This document shows positions 8,619-17,409 of a DNA stretch of 37,775 nt, piece after piece. The notes beneath the pieces were generated by a model that saw only the letters and a program-made list of their open reading frames with translations, did not search any database and had not been told where the DNA came from. The stretch lies in assembly GCA_026391195.1 (NCBI GenBank), contig JAPLEI010000008.1, forward strand, positions 1 through 37,775, written 5' to 3'. Position numbers and translations under genes: made by a program. Each line of letters starts with the position of its first letter. Position 1 is the stretch's first letter. The DNA comes from Bacteroidota bacterium (GTDB lineage Bacteria > Bacteroidota > Bacteroidia > Chitinophagales > Chitinophagaceae).

Positions 8619-10544
8619 ATGTTGAACGTTACCAATATACTGATCATTCTTTTTCTTCCCTTTATTAATTTTTTAATACTGGGATTGGGAAGTCGTAGCA
8701 TCAAGCAGCCTGTTTCCGGCACTATTGCTACAGTTTCATTGTTGTTGGCTGCCGGCTTATCTCTGATGATTGGCTATCAGTATTTCATTGTAAAAGGAAT
8801 GGTGAATGGTGCTTTTCCACCCATTGAATTATTTAGGTATCCCTGGATGGTATTTGGCAGTAAACTTACCATTGATATGAGTTTGGTACTAGACCCCTTA
8901 ACCGTAATGATGTTGGTGGTGGTAACCAGTGTTTCTGCTATGGTACACCTGTTTAGTTTGGGGTATATGAAAGGGGAGGAGCGGTATACCACTTATTATG
9001 CTTTCTTAGGGTTGTTTACTTTTTCTATGTTGGGCTTATTGCTTGCAGGAAATCTATTTCAGATATATATATTCTGGGAGTTGGTGGGCGTTTCTTCTTT
9101 TTTATTAATTGGATATTATTTTTCTAAGCCCTCAGCAGTAGCTGCAGCTAAAAAAGCTTTTATTGTTACCCGTTTTGCCGATCTGGGCTTTTTAATCGGG
9201 ATACTTATTCTATCTTTTTATGGAGAAACGCTGGACATTGCTACGCTGATTCAGCGGTTAACAGCGCCTGCGGGAAGCCAATCCTTGGCCATACAAACGG
9301 CAGGATGGTTAGGAATCAGTGCGCTCACCTGGGGGCTGGCCATGATTTTTATTGGAGGAGCTGGAAAGTCGGCCATGTTTCCGCTGCATATCTGGTTACC
9401 CGATGCAATGGAAGGCCCCACACCCGTTTCTGCCTTAATTCATGCGGCTACCATGGTGGTTGCCGGTGTTTATTTGGTAGCCCGATTGTTTCCTATTTTT
9501 CAGTTATCTGCTTGCATATTAGATTTGATTACTTATACGGGTATTTTCTCTGCCTTTTTTGCTGCCATCATTGCTTGCACACAAACCGATATCAAAAGGG
9601 TATTGGCCTACTCCACCATGTCGCAAATTGGATACATGATGTTTTCGTTGGGTATTGCCCGCCCCGAAGATCATTATCTAGGCTATATGGCTTCGCTATT
9701 TCATTTGTTTACCCATGCATTTTTTAAGTCGCTCTTGTTTTTAGGCGCTGGTGCTGTTATACACATGATTCATAGCAATGAAATGAACAAAATGGGGGGG
9801 TTACGAAAATTTATGCCCGTTACGCATATAACTTTTTTAATTGCCTGTTTGGCCATAGCAGGTATTTTTCCATTTGCAGGATTTTTTAGTAAGGAAGAAA
9901 TTTTATTGGCTACCTATCATGCCAACTTTCCGGTATTTGTAATCGCCTTGTGTACTTCCGGATTGACTGCCTTTTATATGTTCCGGCTTTATTTCTCTAT
10001 TTTTTGGGGTAAACACCAAGCGCATGATCCCCACCACTCAGAGGGTACCTTTACCATGAAATTTCCGTTGATGCTTTTAATGCTTTGCACCTTGGTTGCT
10101 GGTTTTCTACCCTTTTCTAGTTGGATTTTTCAAGGAGATACGCACGAAACATCCCATATCAACTGGAAGTTTTCCTTGGTGCCTCTTTCTTTGTCTACGC
10201 TAGGTATTTTAATTGCAGCCTATTTTTTCCGAAAACCGAGCAGCAGAGTTGCCGACACTCTAATGTGGATGGGTGGAATCTATAGAATCAGTAAGAACAA
10301 ATTTTATATTGATGAAATTTATCTGTGGATTACGCAGCGGGTATTGTTTCCGCTAGTAGGTAAGCCGGCTGCTTGGGTTGATAAAAATATAATTGATGGA
10401 ACCGTAAATGGGGTAGGCAATTTTGTGGGCAGTATTTATTATTTTATTAGAGGAATGCAGTCTGGAAAATTACAGGATTACTTACTCTACTTTTTAGCAG
10501 GCATCGCAGCATGGATGGTCTACTTTATTTATATCTGGAAATAA
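8619..10544 (+). CDS. nuoL: NADH-quinone oxidoreductase subunit L (antiporter-like)
   Basis: Distal proton-translocating subunit of complex I, related to MrpA. The 641 residues show the antiporter-like core (about 60-430) and a long C-terminal extension with the lateral helix and a final membrane anchor. The key residues of the half-channels are in place: E154 in FWELVGVSSFLLIGYY (TM5), K250 in GGAGKSAMFPLHIWLPDA (TM7), H275 in ALIHAATM (TM8) and K425 in FFSKEEILL (TM12). It serves here as the internal reference against which the altered NuoM can be seen. nuoM starts 9 bp downstream. Confidence 0.97.
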   Translation: MLNVTNILIILFLPFINFLILGLGSRSIKQPVSGTIATVSLLLAAGLSLMIGYQYFIVKGMVNGAFPPIELFRYPWMVFGSKLTIDMSLVLDPLTVMMLVVVTSVSAMVHLFSLGYMKGEERYTTYYAFLGLFTFSMLGLLLAGNLFQIYIFWELVGVSSFLLIGYYFSKPSAVAAAKKAFIVTRFADLGFLIGILILSFYGETLDIATLIQRLTAPAGSQSLAIQTAGWLGISALTWGLAMIFIGGAGKSAMFPLHIWLPDAMEGPTPVSALIHAATMVVAGVYLVARLFPIFQLSACILDLITYTGIFSAFFAAIIACTQTDIKRVLAYSTMSQIGYMMFSLGIARPEDHYLGYMASLFHLFTHAFFKSLLFLGAGAVIHMIHSNEMNKMGGLRKFMPVTHITFLIACLAIAGIFPFAGFFSKEEILLATYHANFPVFVIALCTSGLTAFYMFRLYFSIFWGKHQAHDPHHSEGTFTMKFPLMLLMLCTLVAGFLPFSSWIFQGDTHETSHINWKFSLVPLSLSTLGILIAAYFFRKPSSRVADTLMWMGGIYRISKNKFYIDEIYLWITQRVLFPLVGKPAAWVDKNIIDGTVNGVGNFVGSIYYFIRGMQSGKLQDYLLYFLAGIAAWMVYFIYIWK

Positions 10545-10553
10545 ACAAGTAAC

Positions 10554-12035
10554 ATGAACCTACTTTTATTACTTATTGTTCCTTTGATAGCTGCCATTGG
10601 TATTATGCTGTCTCCAAGGGTATCTGCTGTTCGGCAGATTTCATTAGCTGCTTCGCTGGTTCAATTGATGCTGGTGGGCTGGTTGTTATTTCAAATGCTC
10701 AATAGCCGGTCGGTAAGTGCACAACCCCTCTATTTCGAACAAGTTTATCAATGGTTCCCCTCCTGGAATATTCAGTTTCATATTGGCGTGGATGGCATTG
10801 CCATTTCTATGATGATCTTAACGGCGTTGGTAGTGTTAGCAGGCGTATTGGTATCGTGGCAGGAATCGATTTTGCCTAAAGAATTTTTCTTTTTACTGAT
10901 GTTTTTGAGTTTGGGTGCCTATGGATTTTTTATGGCCAGGGATATTTTTACCTTGTTTTTCTTTCTTGAGTTGGCGGTAATCCCTAAATTTTTATTGATA
11001 GGAATCTGGGGAAGTGGACAAAAACAGTACAGTGCCATGAAATTGGCATTGATGCTGATGGCAGGTTCTGCCCTGGTTTTTGTTGGGTTAACGGGAATAT
11101 ATCTCGAGGCGCATAGTTTTGATCTGACCGTTTTATCGGCTACCCATTTTCCGGTTGCCTTTCAATACCTGTTTTATCCGTTATTGTTTGTAGGGTTCGG
11201 AATTTTTGCTGCCTTATTTCCATTTCATACCTGGGTGCCAGATGGACATGCATCAGCACCAACCGCTGCTTCCATGTTTTTGGCAGGAATTTCTATGAAA
11301 TTGGGTGGGTATGGTTGCTTGCGGGTAGCTTCTTTTCTTATGCCTGATGCCGCCATTCATTATGCGCCTGTTATTATTATACTTTCTACCTGTGCCATCT
11401 TGTATGGTGCATTTGTTACTTTAATGCAGTCGGATCTGAAATATATGAATGCCTATTCTTCCGTAAGTCACTGCGGTTTTGTAATGCTGGGTATTGGCGT
11501 TTTTAATACCACTTCAGTGTACGGGGCAATTTTACAAATGATTTCTCACGGATTAATGACGGCCCTTTTCTTTGCCGCCATTGGAATGATTTATTACCGA
11601 ACGCATACCCGTAAAATACCTGAATTGGGTGGTTTATTAGCTAAATTACCCTTTATTAGTACTGTATTTGTGATAGCCGGTTTGTGTTCTTTGGGATTGC
11701 CCGGCCTCAGTGGATTTGTTGCAGAGATGACGGTTTTTGTTGGCTCCTGGGAAAATAAGTCGCTATGGGTGCGTTTGGCTACCATATTATCCTGTGCCTC
11801 CATAGTGGTAACGGCGGTTTATATTTTACGTGCTTCCGGAAAAGTAATCATGGGCCCCATTCGGGAAACTTTTGTAAACCTGAGTGATGCAGTATGGTAC
11901 GAGAAAATGGCAGCCATATTTTTACTGGCAGGGATTTTTGTAATGGGTATTGCACCCTTTCTTTTACAATATATCATCGGAAATGAGGCTGCCGCAATTG
12001 TAAAACAGGGGACTCAGGTTTTGATTAATAAATGA
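10554..12035 (+). CDS. nuoM: NADH-quinone oxidoreductase subunit M (antiporter-like, altered TM7)
   Basis: Middle proton-translocating subunit of complex I, 493 residues, about 14 membrane segments. Conserved residues seen: E139 in FFFLELAVIPKFLLIGIWG (TM5), K249 in LAGISMKLGGYG (TM8) and E391 in SGFVAEMTVFVGS (TM12). However, the TM7 lysine is missing. In NuoL and NuoN of this same operon the lysine stands five residues before the proline of PxHxW, while NuoM reads FGIFAALFPFHTW, with F218 (codon TTT, 11205-11207) in that place. TM5 also has K145 where other NuoM proteins usually have a neutral residue (IPMYFLIG-like). The HTWVPDGHASAP stretch differs slightly from the usual HTWLPDAH. The reading frame is intact and closely packed in the operon, so it is not a pseudogene. 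Confidence 0.95.
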   Translation: MNLLLLLIVPLIAAIGIMLSPRVSAVRQISLAASLVQLMLVGWLLFQMLNSRSVSAQPLYFEQVYQWFPSWNIQFHIGVDGIAISMMILTALVVLAGVLVSWQESILPKEFFFLLMFLSLGAYGFFMARDIFTLFFFLELAVIPKFLLIGIWGSGQKQYSAMKLALMLMAGSALVFVGLTGIYLEAHSFDLTVLSATHFPVAFQYLFYPLLFVGFGIFAALFPFHTWVPDGHASAPTAASMFLAGISMKLGGYGCLRVASFLMPDAAIHYAPVIIILSTCAILYGAFVTLMQSDLKYMNAYSSVSHCGFVMLGIGVFNTTSVYGAILQMISHGLMTALFFAAIGMIYYRTHTRKIPELGGLLAKLPFISTVFVIAGLCSLGLPGLSGFVAEMTVFVGSWENKSLWVRLATILSCASIVVTAVYILRASGKVIMGPIRETFVNLSDAVWYEKMAAIFLLAGIFVMGIAPFLLQYIIGNEAAAIVKQGTQVLINK

Positions 12036-12042
12036 GTGTATT

Positions 12043-13455
12043 ATGTTAGTGTATGAGTGGCTTATTTTAAAACAGGAAATCTTTCTATCATTCTTGATAG
12101 TAGGTATACTGCTGCTATGGCTTTTCCGGGATATCAGCAATGAGACCTGGATTCGTATTATGAATATATTTTTATTCATCAATATTTTAATTGGGTTCAC
12201 GGGGTTTCACTATGGAAAGCTTTTCGGGGATACCTTTCAATCATCTCCGCTTATTTTATTTGAAAAAGTATTGCTCAGCTTTGCACTCTGGCTGATTTCA
12301 CTATTCTCGTACGATTGGCTGAGGAAAATGAAAAATTTACCTGAGTTTTATCTGTTGTTACTTACTTCTTTGTTAGGTATGTACATCATGTTATCAGCTA
12401 GCAATTTGTTGCTGTTTTATCTGGGTCTTGAAATGTCTACCCTCCCGTTGGCGGGAGCTGCGAATTTTGAATTCAACAGTAAAAAGTCTTCCGAATCTGC
12501 CATGAAGCTGGTATTGTCTTCCGCATTTTCATCAGCTATTCTTTTGATGGGCATATCTTGGTTATATGGCATGATGGGTTCTTTAGATTATGCGGTTATC
12601 AGCACGCAAATCGGGCATTCTCCGCTTGCTGTATTGGCGTTTCTGTTTATTTTATCTGGATTTGCTTTTAAAATTTCGGCGGTACCCTTTCATTTATGGA
12701 CGGCCGATGTTTACCAGGGAGCACCCGTTGCAGTTACTGCATTTTTATCGGTGGTATCTAAATCTGCCGTTATAATGGTAATGATTCCCTTTTTATATCA
12801 AACCTTTGAAGAAAAAATTGATGTTTGGTACCCTGCATTAATTATGCTGGCACTCGCATCGGTTTTAGTTGCCAATTTGTTTGCTGTTCAACAAATAAAT
12901 ATAAAAAGGTTATTGGCATTTTCTTCCATTGCACAGGTAGGATTTTTGTTGATTGGATTGAGTGCACATACACAAACCGGGGCCACCAGTGTCTTATTTT
13001 TCCTGATCATTTATTTGTTTTCTAACCTCGCAGCATTTGGAGTAGTTTCAGTATTTTCTTCTGAATATGGCAAAGAAGAAATTCAGCAATTGTCTGGACT
13101 ATATTCCACCCATCCTTTCTTATCCTGGGTGCTGGCTTTATCCCTATTTTCGTTAGCAGGCATTCCTCCTACGGCCGGATTTTTCGGAAAATTCTTTTTG
13201 CTTTTATCAGGAGCAAATAAGGGCAACTATTGGGTAATTGCCATTGCTGCTATTAATATGGTTATTTCGTTGTATTACTATTTGCGGGTAGTTAAAACGA
13301 TATTTATGAATCATCCTGTTAGTCCCATGGAAAATAAGCCCCTTGCTTTTCCGGTTAGGTTGGCCTTGGTAATTTGTTTGTTGGGGATTTTAGTGGTTGG
13401 CTTTTTGGGAGGTTTCTACGAACATATTTTTCAATTACTGAATGGAATTAATTAA
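12043..13455 (+). CDS. nuoN: NADH-quinone oxidoreductase subunit N (antiporter-like)
   Basis: Third proton-translocating subunit of complex I, 470 residues. Expected channel residues are all present: E130 in YLGLEMSTLPL (TM5), K210 in FAFKISAVPFHLWTADVY (TM7), K240 in SVVSKSAVI (TM8) and K383 in GFFGKFFLLLSG (TM12). The start is 7 bp after the nuoM stop. This is the last Nuo subunit; an unrelated small gene begins 5 bp after the stop and is probably on the same transcript. Confidence 0.97.
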   Translation: MLVYEWLILKQEIFLSFLIVGILLLWLFRDISNETWIRIMNIFLFINILIGFTGFHYGKLFGDTFQSSPLILFEKVLLSFALWLISLFSYDWLRKMKNLPEFYLLLLTSLLGMYIMLSASNLLLFYLGLEMSTLPLAGAANFEFNSKKSSESAMKLVLSSAFSSAILLMGISWLYGMMGSLDYAVISTQIGHSPLAVLAFLFILSGFAFKISAVPFHLWTADVYQGAPVAVTAFLSVVSKSAVIMVMIPFLYQTFEEKIDVWYPALIMLALASVLVANLFAVQQINIKRLLAFSSIAQVGFLLIGLSAHTQTGATSVLFFLIIYLFSNLAAFGVVSVFSSEYGKEEIQQLSGLYSTHPFLSWVLALSLFSLAGIPPTAGFFGKFFLLLSGANKGNYWVIAIAAINMVISLYYYLRVVKTIFMNHPVSPMENKPLAFPVRLALVICLLGILVVGFLGGFYEHIFQLLNGIN

Positions 13456-13460
13456 CAAAT

Positions 13461-13826
13461 ATGGCCATTAATAAAAACCATGAATTCGACGAGCTGGATG
13501 GCATTAAATGTGCGATAGTAGAAAAGAATGTATCGGAAGATCGGGTTACTTTTTTAAAAGATTTATTATCCGGCAATGGCTTTACCGTTATGGTGGTACC
13601 ATCCCCTCCCCCTAAAACGGCAGTTGCAGCCCCCGAAGATACAACTGATAATACTCCACCAGCTACTTTTACAGTGGGCGTTACCAATGTTTTTTTTAAT
13701 GCAACCAATGCCATTTTTGGTAGATTACTTAAAACACGTGAGGGTAAGGTAGTTACCCTGGCTTATTGGCAGCAATCCGAAAAGAATTGTGATGATAGTA
13801 TCCCATACTATCAAAAGAAATCATGA
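13461..13826 (+). CDS. Uncharacterised 121-residue protein at the end of the nuo operon
   Basis: No function recognised. The soluble-looking protein has an N-terminal alpha/beta-type segment (about residues 10-47: DGIKCAIVEKN, then helix EDRVTFLKDLLSGNG, then strand FTVMVVPSPPP), a Pro/Ala/Thr-rich linker (about 48-67), and a C-terminal part (FTVGVTNVFFNATNAIFGRLL, then VVTLAYWQQ). It has no signal peptide, membrane segment or metal-binding cysteine pattern. It begins 5 bp after nuoN and is followed by a 35-bp gap to the next gene, so co-expression with complex I is likely. Possible roles are assembly or regulation of the enzyme, but this is inference from position alone. A perfect 7-bp inverted repeat near its 3' end (13794-13812) has no T-tract. 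Confidence 0.8.
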   Translation: MAINKNHEFDELDGIKCAIVEKNVSEDRVTFLKDLLSGNGFTVMVVPSPPPKTAVAAPEDTTDNTPPATFTVGVTNVFFNATNAIFGRLLKTREGKVVTLAYWQQSEKNCDDSIPYYQKKS

Positions 13827-13861
13827 TTGCTTGTTAACTTTACTTATCTAAATTGCAATAC

Positions 13862-16285
13862 ATGAAGCGGGTTGTACTAGTATTTTTTTTGTTTTTTTCT
13901 CTGATCTCGAAAGGGTGGGCACAGGAACTAGACTCTATGATGGTAGTGTATGAGTTAGGTTCACCTGCTGAAAAAGCACATCTTCATTTTGATAAAAATA
14001 TTTATAACCGGGATGAGACTATTTTTTACAAGGCCTATTTACGCATGGCCAATGAGTTGAGTATCCTAAGTAAAAATCTATATGTAGAATGGTATGATAC
14101 AGCCGGACTTATTATTAAACAAACCGTTGCTCCTATATTTCAGTCATCAGCAAAAGGTTCTTTTGAGATTCCCGCAGGTTATTCTGGTAATTTTTTACAT
14201 GTAAAAGCCTATACCAGTTGGATGTTAAATCATGATACGGATTACCTATTCCGGAAAGACATTTTGTTAAATTCGGTAAACCTTCCTGCTACCAACAAAA
14301 TACCCTCAAATGTTGATAGGAAAGTATTGGTAAATGTTTTTCCCGAAGGGGGCACTTCTGTGGCAGGAATATTGAATAAGTTTGCTTTTCAGGCTACCAA
14401 TTCCTTTGGTGAGCCTGTGAAAATAAAAGGAACAGTTACCGACAGTAAAGGGAAAAAAGTAGACACTGTTTTGGTAAAGCATGATGGGATGGGGGTGTTT
14501 TCATTTACCCCGATTTCCGGTGAAAATTTTCAGTTGAATTGGCTGGATGAATATGGTAAGAGGGGCGTAGTACCCATTGAAAAATCTAGTACTGAGGGCA
14601 TTGTGCTTTCAGTACAGGGTGGCAATGAGCAGGCAACCGTGCGAATCACGCGTTCAGAATCAGTTCCCGACAACTGGAAAAAATTAAACCTTTGGGTTCA
14701 TTTAAATCAGAGTTTGTTTTATAAAGTAAGTATTAATGTATCTGAAAAAAAATCAGTAGTTGCTCAAATACCCATTGATCAGTTGCCTACAGGTATTTTG
14801 CAGTTTACACTCTTTTCCGAAGACTTTTTGCCGATAGCAGAACGAATCCTTTTTGTTAATAATCGGGATCATGAATTTAATGTTCGGGTAAGTGCCCCAT
14901 TGGTTAATGTAGATAAGCGAGGGAAAAATGTGGTAGAAATTTTTGTGCCGGATACTGCGGCTGCTAATTTATCTGTTTCCATAACCGATTTTTCATTGAA
15001 TACCCCAGAAACTCAGACTATATTTTCAGATTTGTTGTTAAGCGGAGATATCAAAGGAAAAATTTGTAACCCTGCTTATTACCTGATGTCGGATGCCGAC
15101 AGTGTTACGGCAAATTTAGATTTGGTTATGCTTACACATGGGTGGAGAAAATTTGATTGGAAAAGATTAAAATCGGGCATTCCCCCTGTTAATACGTATC
15201 CAGTTGAGAATAGTTTTTTAAAAATTAATGGAAAGGTATTTGGTTTAAAACCTAACATGTCTGCAACACCTATGCAACTAAATCTAATTATGGCTGGGAG
15301 AGATAGTAGTAAGCAATTTTATTTTGCCCCAGTTGCAAAAGATGGCAGTTTTGAAGTGCCGAATATGTTTTTTTACGATACGGCAAAATTGTATTACAGT
15401 TTTAATGGTAATAGTAAGTTAACCGAAGTAACCCAGGTAAAAATGGACAATGGGCTATTGCGTTATCAGCCCGGTATGCGCACTGCTTTTTTAAGAAATC
15501 CCTATTCTGCTTATGGTGACAGTATTCTGCGGGCAAGGATGACTGCTATTTACAGGGAGCAGGAGCAATTGCGGAAATTGATGGCAGCAGCTACTTTACA
15601 AGAGGTAGTAGTTAAAACCAAAGCTAAATCGAATGTTCAGTTGTTGGAAGAAAAATATGCTAATGGTTTATTCAGTGGCGGTGATGGCTATTCTTTTGAC
15701 TTAGGGGAAGACGGTAAATTAGTAGGTGGAATTGATATTCTTACATTTCTGCAAGGCCGTGTAGCCGGACTAATGATTTCGGGTTCCGGATCAAGTGCAA
15801 CCCTCAACTGGAGAGGGGCGGTGCCTGATTTGTATTTGAATGAAATGCGGGCACAGGTTGATATGATTCAGGGTGTAAGTATTCAGGATATTGCATTTGT
15901 AAAAGTATTTCGTCCACCCTTCTTTGGATCCATGGGTGGAGGAGCCGGAGGGGCGATTGCCATTTATACCAAAAAAGGTTCTGATGGCAGAAAGGCCGAC
16001 CCCAATGCAAAAGGACTGGAGTACACTATCCTGGGTGGCTATTCTCGGTTTAAAGAATATGCATCCCCCAACTACGATAAGTCTGAGCCCAGTTTTGATC
16101 CCGATAATCGTACCACCTTACTTTGGAGCCCCTATATATTAACCAACAAAAAAAGTCCCCGTATAAAGCTGAATTTTTTTAATAATGATTTCAGTAAAAA
16201 ATTTCTCCTAGTGCTTGAGGGCGTGAATAGTGAAGGTAAACTGGTAAGGGTAGTAAGGGCGATTGATAGTTCTAGTCAGGATTGA
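13862..16285 (+). CDS. Secreted MG2-like protein with TonB plug-like domain, no beta-barrel
   Basis: Exported 807-residue protein of a type common in Bacteroidota; exact role unknown. A TTG at 13853 could extend it by three residues but the ATG at 13862 directly precedes a clear signal peptide (KRVVLVFFLFFSLISKGWAQ). Residues about 30-130 (HLHFDKNIYNRDETIFYKAYL) resemble the MG2 beta-sandwich of alpha-2-macroglobulin-like proteins. Residues about 580-705 resemble the plug domain of TonB-dependent receptors: LQEVVVKTKAK, then DILTFLQGRVAGLMISG, WRGAVPDLYLNEM and a closing GGAIAIYTKKG. The roughly 100 residues after the plug are far too few for a 22-strand barrel. It may act as a cell-envelope adaptor or bind a partner receptor, but this is speculative. 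A possible promoter (TTG then TAaaTTGC) lies just upstream with short spacing. Confidence 0.82.
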   Translation: MKRVVLVFFLFFSLISKGWAQELDSMMVVYELGSPAEKAHLHFDKNIYNRDETIFYKAYLRMANELSILSKNLYVEWYDTAGLIIKQTVAPIFQSSAKGSFEIPAGYSGNFLHVKAYTSWMLNHDTDYLFRKDILLNSVNLPATNKIPSNVDRKVLVNVFPEGGTSVAGILNKFAFQATNSFGEPVKIKGTVTDSKGKKVDTVLVKHDGMGVFSFTPISGENFQLNWLDEYGKRGVVPIEKSSTEGIVLSVQGGNEQATVRITRSESVPDNWKKLNLWVHLNQSLFYKVSINVSEKKSVVAQIPIDQLPTGILQFTLFSEDFLPIAERILFVNNRDHEFNVRVSAPLVNVDKRGKNVVEIFVPDTAAANLSVSITDFSLNTPETQTIFSDLLLSGDIKGKICNPAYYLMSDADSVTANLDLVMLTHGWRKFDWKRLKSGIPPVNTYPVENSFLKINGKVFGLKPNMSATPMQLNLIMAGRDSSKQFYFAPVAKDGSFEVPNMFFYDTAKLYYSFNGNSKLTEVTQVKMDNGLLRYQPGMRTAFLRNPYSAYGDSILRARMTAIYREQEQLRKLMAAATLQEVVVKTKAKSNVQLLEEKYANGLFSGGDGYSFDLGEDGKLVGGIDILTFLQGRVAGLMISGSGSSATLNWRGAVPDLYLNEMRAQVDMIQGVSIQDIAFVKVFRPPFFGSMGGGAGGAIAIYTKKGSDGRKADPNAKGLEYTILGGYSRFKEYASPNYDKSEPSFDPDNRTTLLWSPYILTNKKSPRIKLNFFNNDFSKKFLLVLEGVNSEGKLVRVVRAIDSSSQD

Positions 16286-16368
16286 TAATCCAGTGTAATA
16301 ATAATTACCGTATTTTGGGTTACGCCTGACTTGTAGTGTCTAAATCTACGTGGGGAAGATGTAAGGTT

Positions 16369-17409
16369 TTATTTTCCGAAGGAATCCATCAGGCGGCCAT
16401 TTTTGCCTGGCTTTCTGAAAATCAATGATAATTCAAAAGTTCTCAGCAAACTGGTAGAGTTATTTTTTGCATTGTTGATATTGATATCGTAGGTAATTCC
16501 TGCTTGCATATTTTTATACATGATTCCCAAATAGGGGATTAGGGAAGTAGTAGTCCCTTTTCTATACCATAAACCTGCATTTATTACAGTTGGTAAATCT
16601 TCCAATGCCATAATTCGTCCAAAGTTTGCACCTACTACCATTGTATTGGCAAAACTCTCAGAAATATACACTGTATTGATATTCACTACCAGGCGGTCAT
16701 TCAGATACGTTTGAAAATCTGCGTGCACATTATAGCGTGGCTGATCCATATTTTTTTGGTTTCCTAAAATACTCCGGTTTTTTGTGGTAAATCGATATCC
16801 CGAAACGCCTAAATCAAAATTTGCTTTGTCTGAAGTATAGGTGTAGCAAATTCCAGCGGTTACTGAAAAATAATTTGGTCTGTAATTAAACATAGCCAAA
16901 TCTTCTAATGTTGAAATATTTGGATCAAATCCATTGAATGAAATTTGAGACGAATAGTCGATCATATCAGGTTTTACAATGGTATTATTATATACTACCC
17001 CTAATCCAGCACTGAGTCCGTGATTGTCATCTTCGTCTAAACTTACATGAGAACTTACCGATAATTGCGCAATATTATTTCGATAGGTGCCTGCAAGTCC
17101 CGCGTCTTGTAATACCATCAATCCCATACCTACATAATTAGAAGAGCGGTATTTTTGTTTTAAAATTTTTCCATCAAAGGAGAGGGATGTAGTGTTAAGA
17201 CTGATAAACTGATTTCCGATAGATTGGTTTCTAAAATTGGTGATAATTCTCCAATCGGCGCTTCCCGAACCGGCTAAGGCGGGACTGATATTTAGCGGTG
17301 ATGAATAAAATTGAGAAAACGAAGGATCTTGGGCAGAGGCCGAATAATTAATTCCGGATCCGATACCAATAAGCAATAAAAGGGCAATATTTTTTTTCAT
17401 CGGTTTCAT
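16369..17409 (-). CDS. PorP/SprF family type IX secretion membrane protein
   Basis: Outer-membrane beta-barrel protein of the PorP/SprF family, 346 residues. The N-terminus has a signal peptide (KKNIALLLLIGIGSGINYSASAQ) followed by the family's typical start QDPSFSQFYSSPLNISPALAG. The rest alternates polar and hydrophobic residues as in a barrel and ends near ELSLIFRKPGKNG. In Flavobacterium johnsoniae, SprF is needed to secrete the giant adhesin SprB, and such genes often follow genes for T9SS proteins with type B sorting domains. Here the ATG abuts the TAA stop of the 4,392-residue gene without any spacer, so translation is probably coupled; the second in-frame ATG at 17400 is an alternative start. 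The role as dedicated partner of that protein is inferred from family and position. Confidence 0.93.
   Translation of the reverse strand: MKPMKKNIALLLLIGIGSGINYSASAQDPSFSQFYSSPLNISPALAGSGSADWRIITNFRNQSIGNQFISLNTTSLSFDGKILKQKYRSSNYVGMGLMVLQDAGLAGTYRNNIAQLSVSSHVSLDEDDNHGLSAGLGVVYNNTIVKPDMIDYSSQISFNGFDPNISTLEDLAMFNYRPNYFSVTAGICYTYTSDKANFDLGVSGYRFTTKNRSILGNQKNMDQPRYNVHADFQTYLNDRLVVNINTVYISESFANTMVVGANFGRIMALEDLPTVINAGLWYRKGTTTSLIPYLGIMYKNMQAGITYDININNAKNNSTSLLRTFELSLIFRKPGKNGRLMDSFGK

Noticed and set aside
10554..12035. NuoM as a degenerating pseudogene because of the missing TM7 lysine
   Set aside because: The frame is complete, the other channel residues are conserved and the gene is tightly spaced in the operon.
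13794..13812. Perfect 7-bp inverted repeat GATAGTA-N5-TACTATC as terminator of the nuo operon
   Set aside because: It lies within the coding end of the 121-residue protein, the stem is AT-rich and no T-tract follows.
16286..16368. Terminator between the convergent plug-domain gene and the PorP/SprF gene
   Set aside because: Only a weak 4-5 bp stem (GTAG/CTAC) was found and no T-run on either strand; termination signals cannot be supported.
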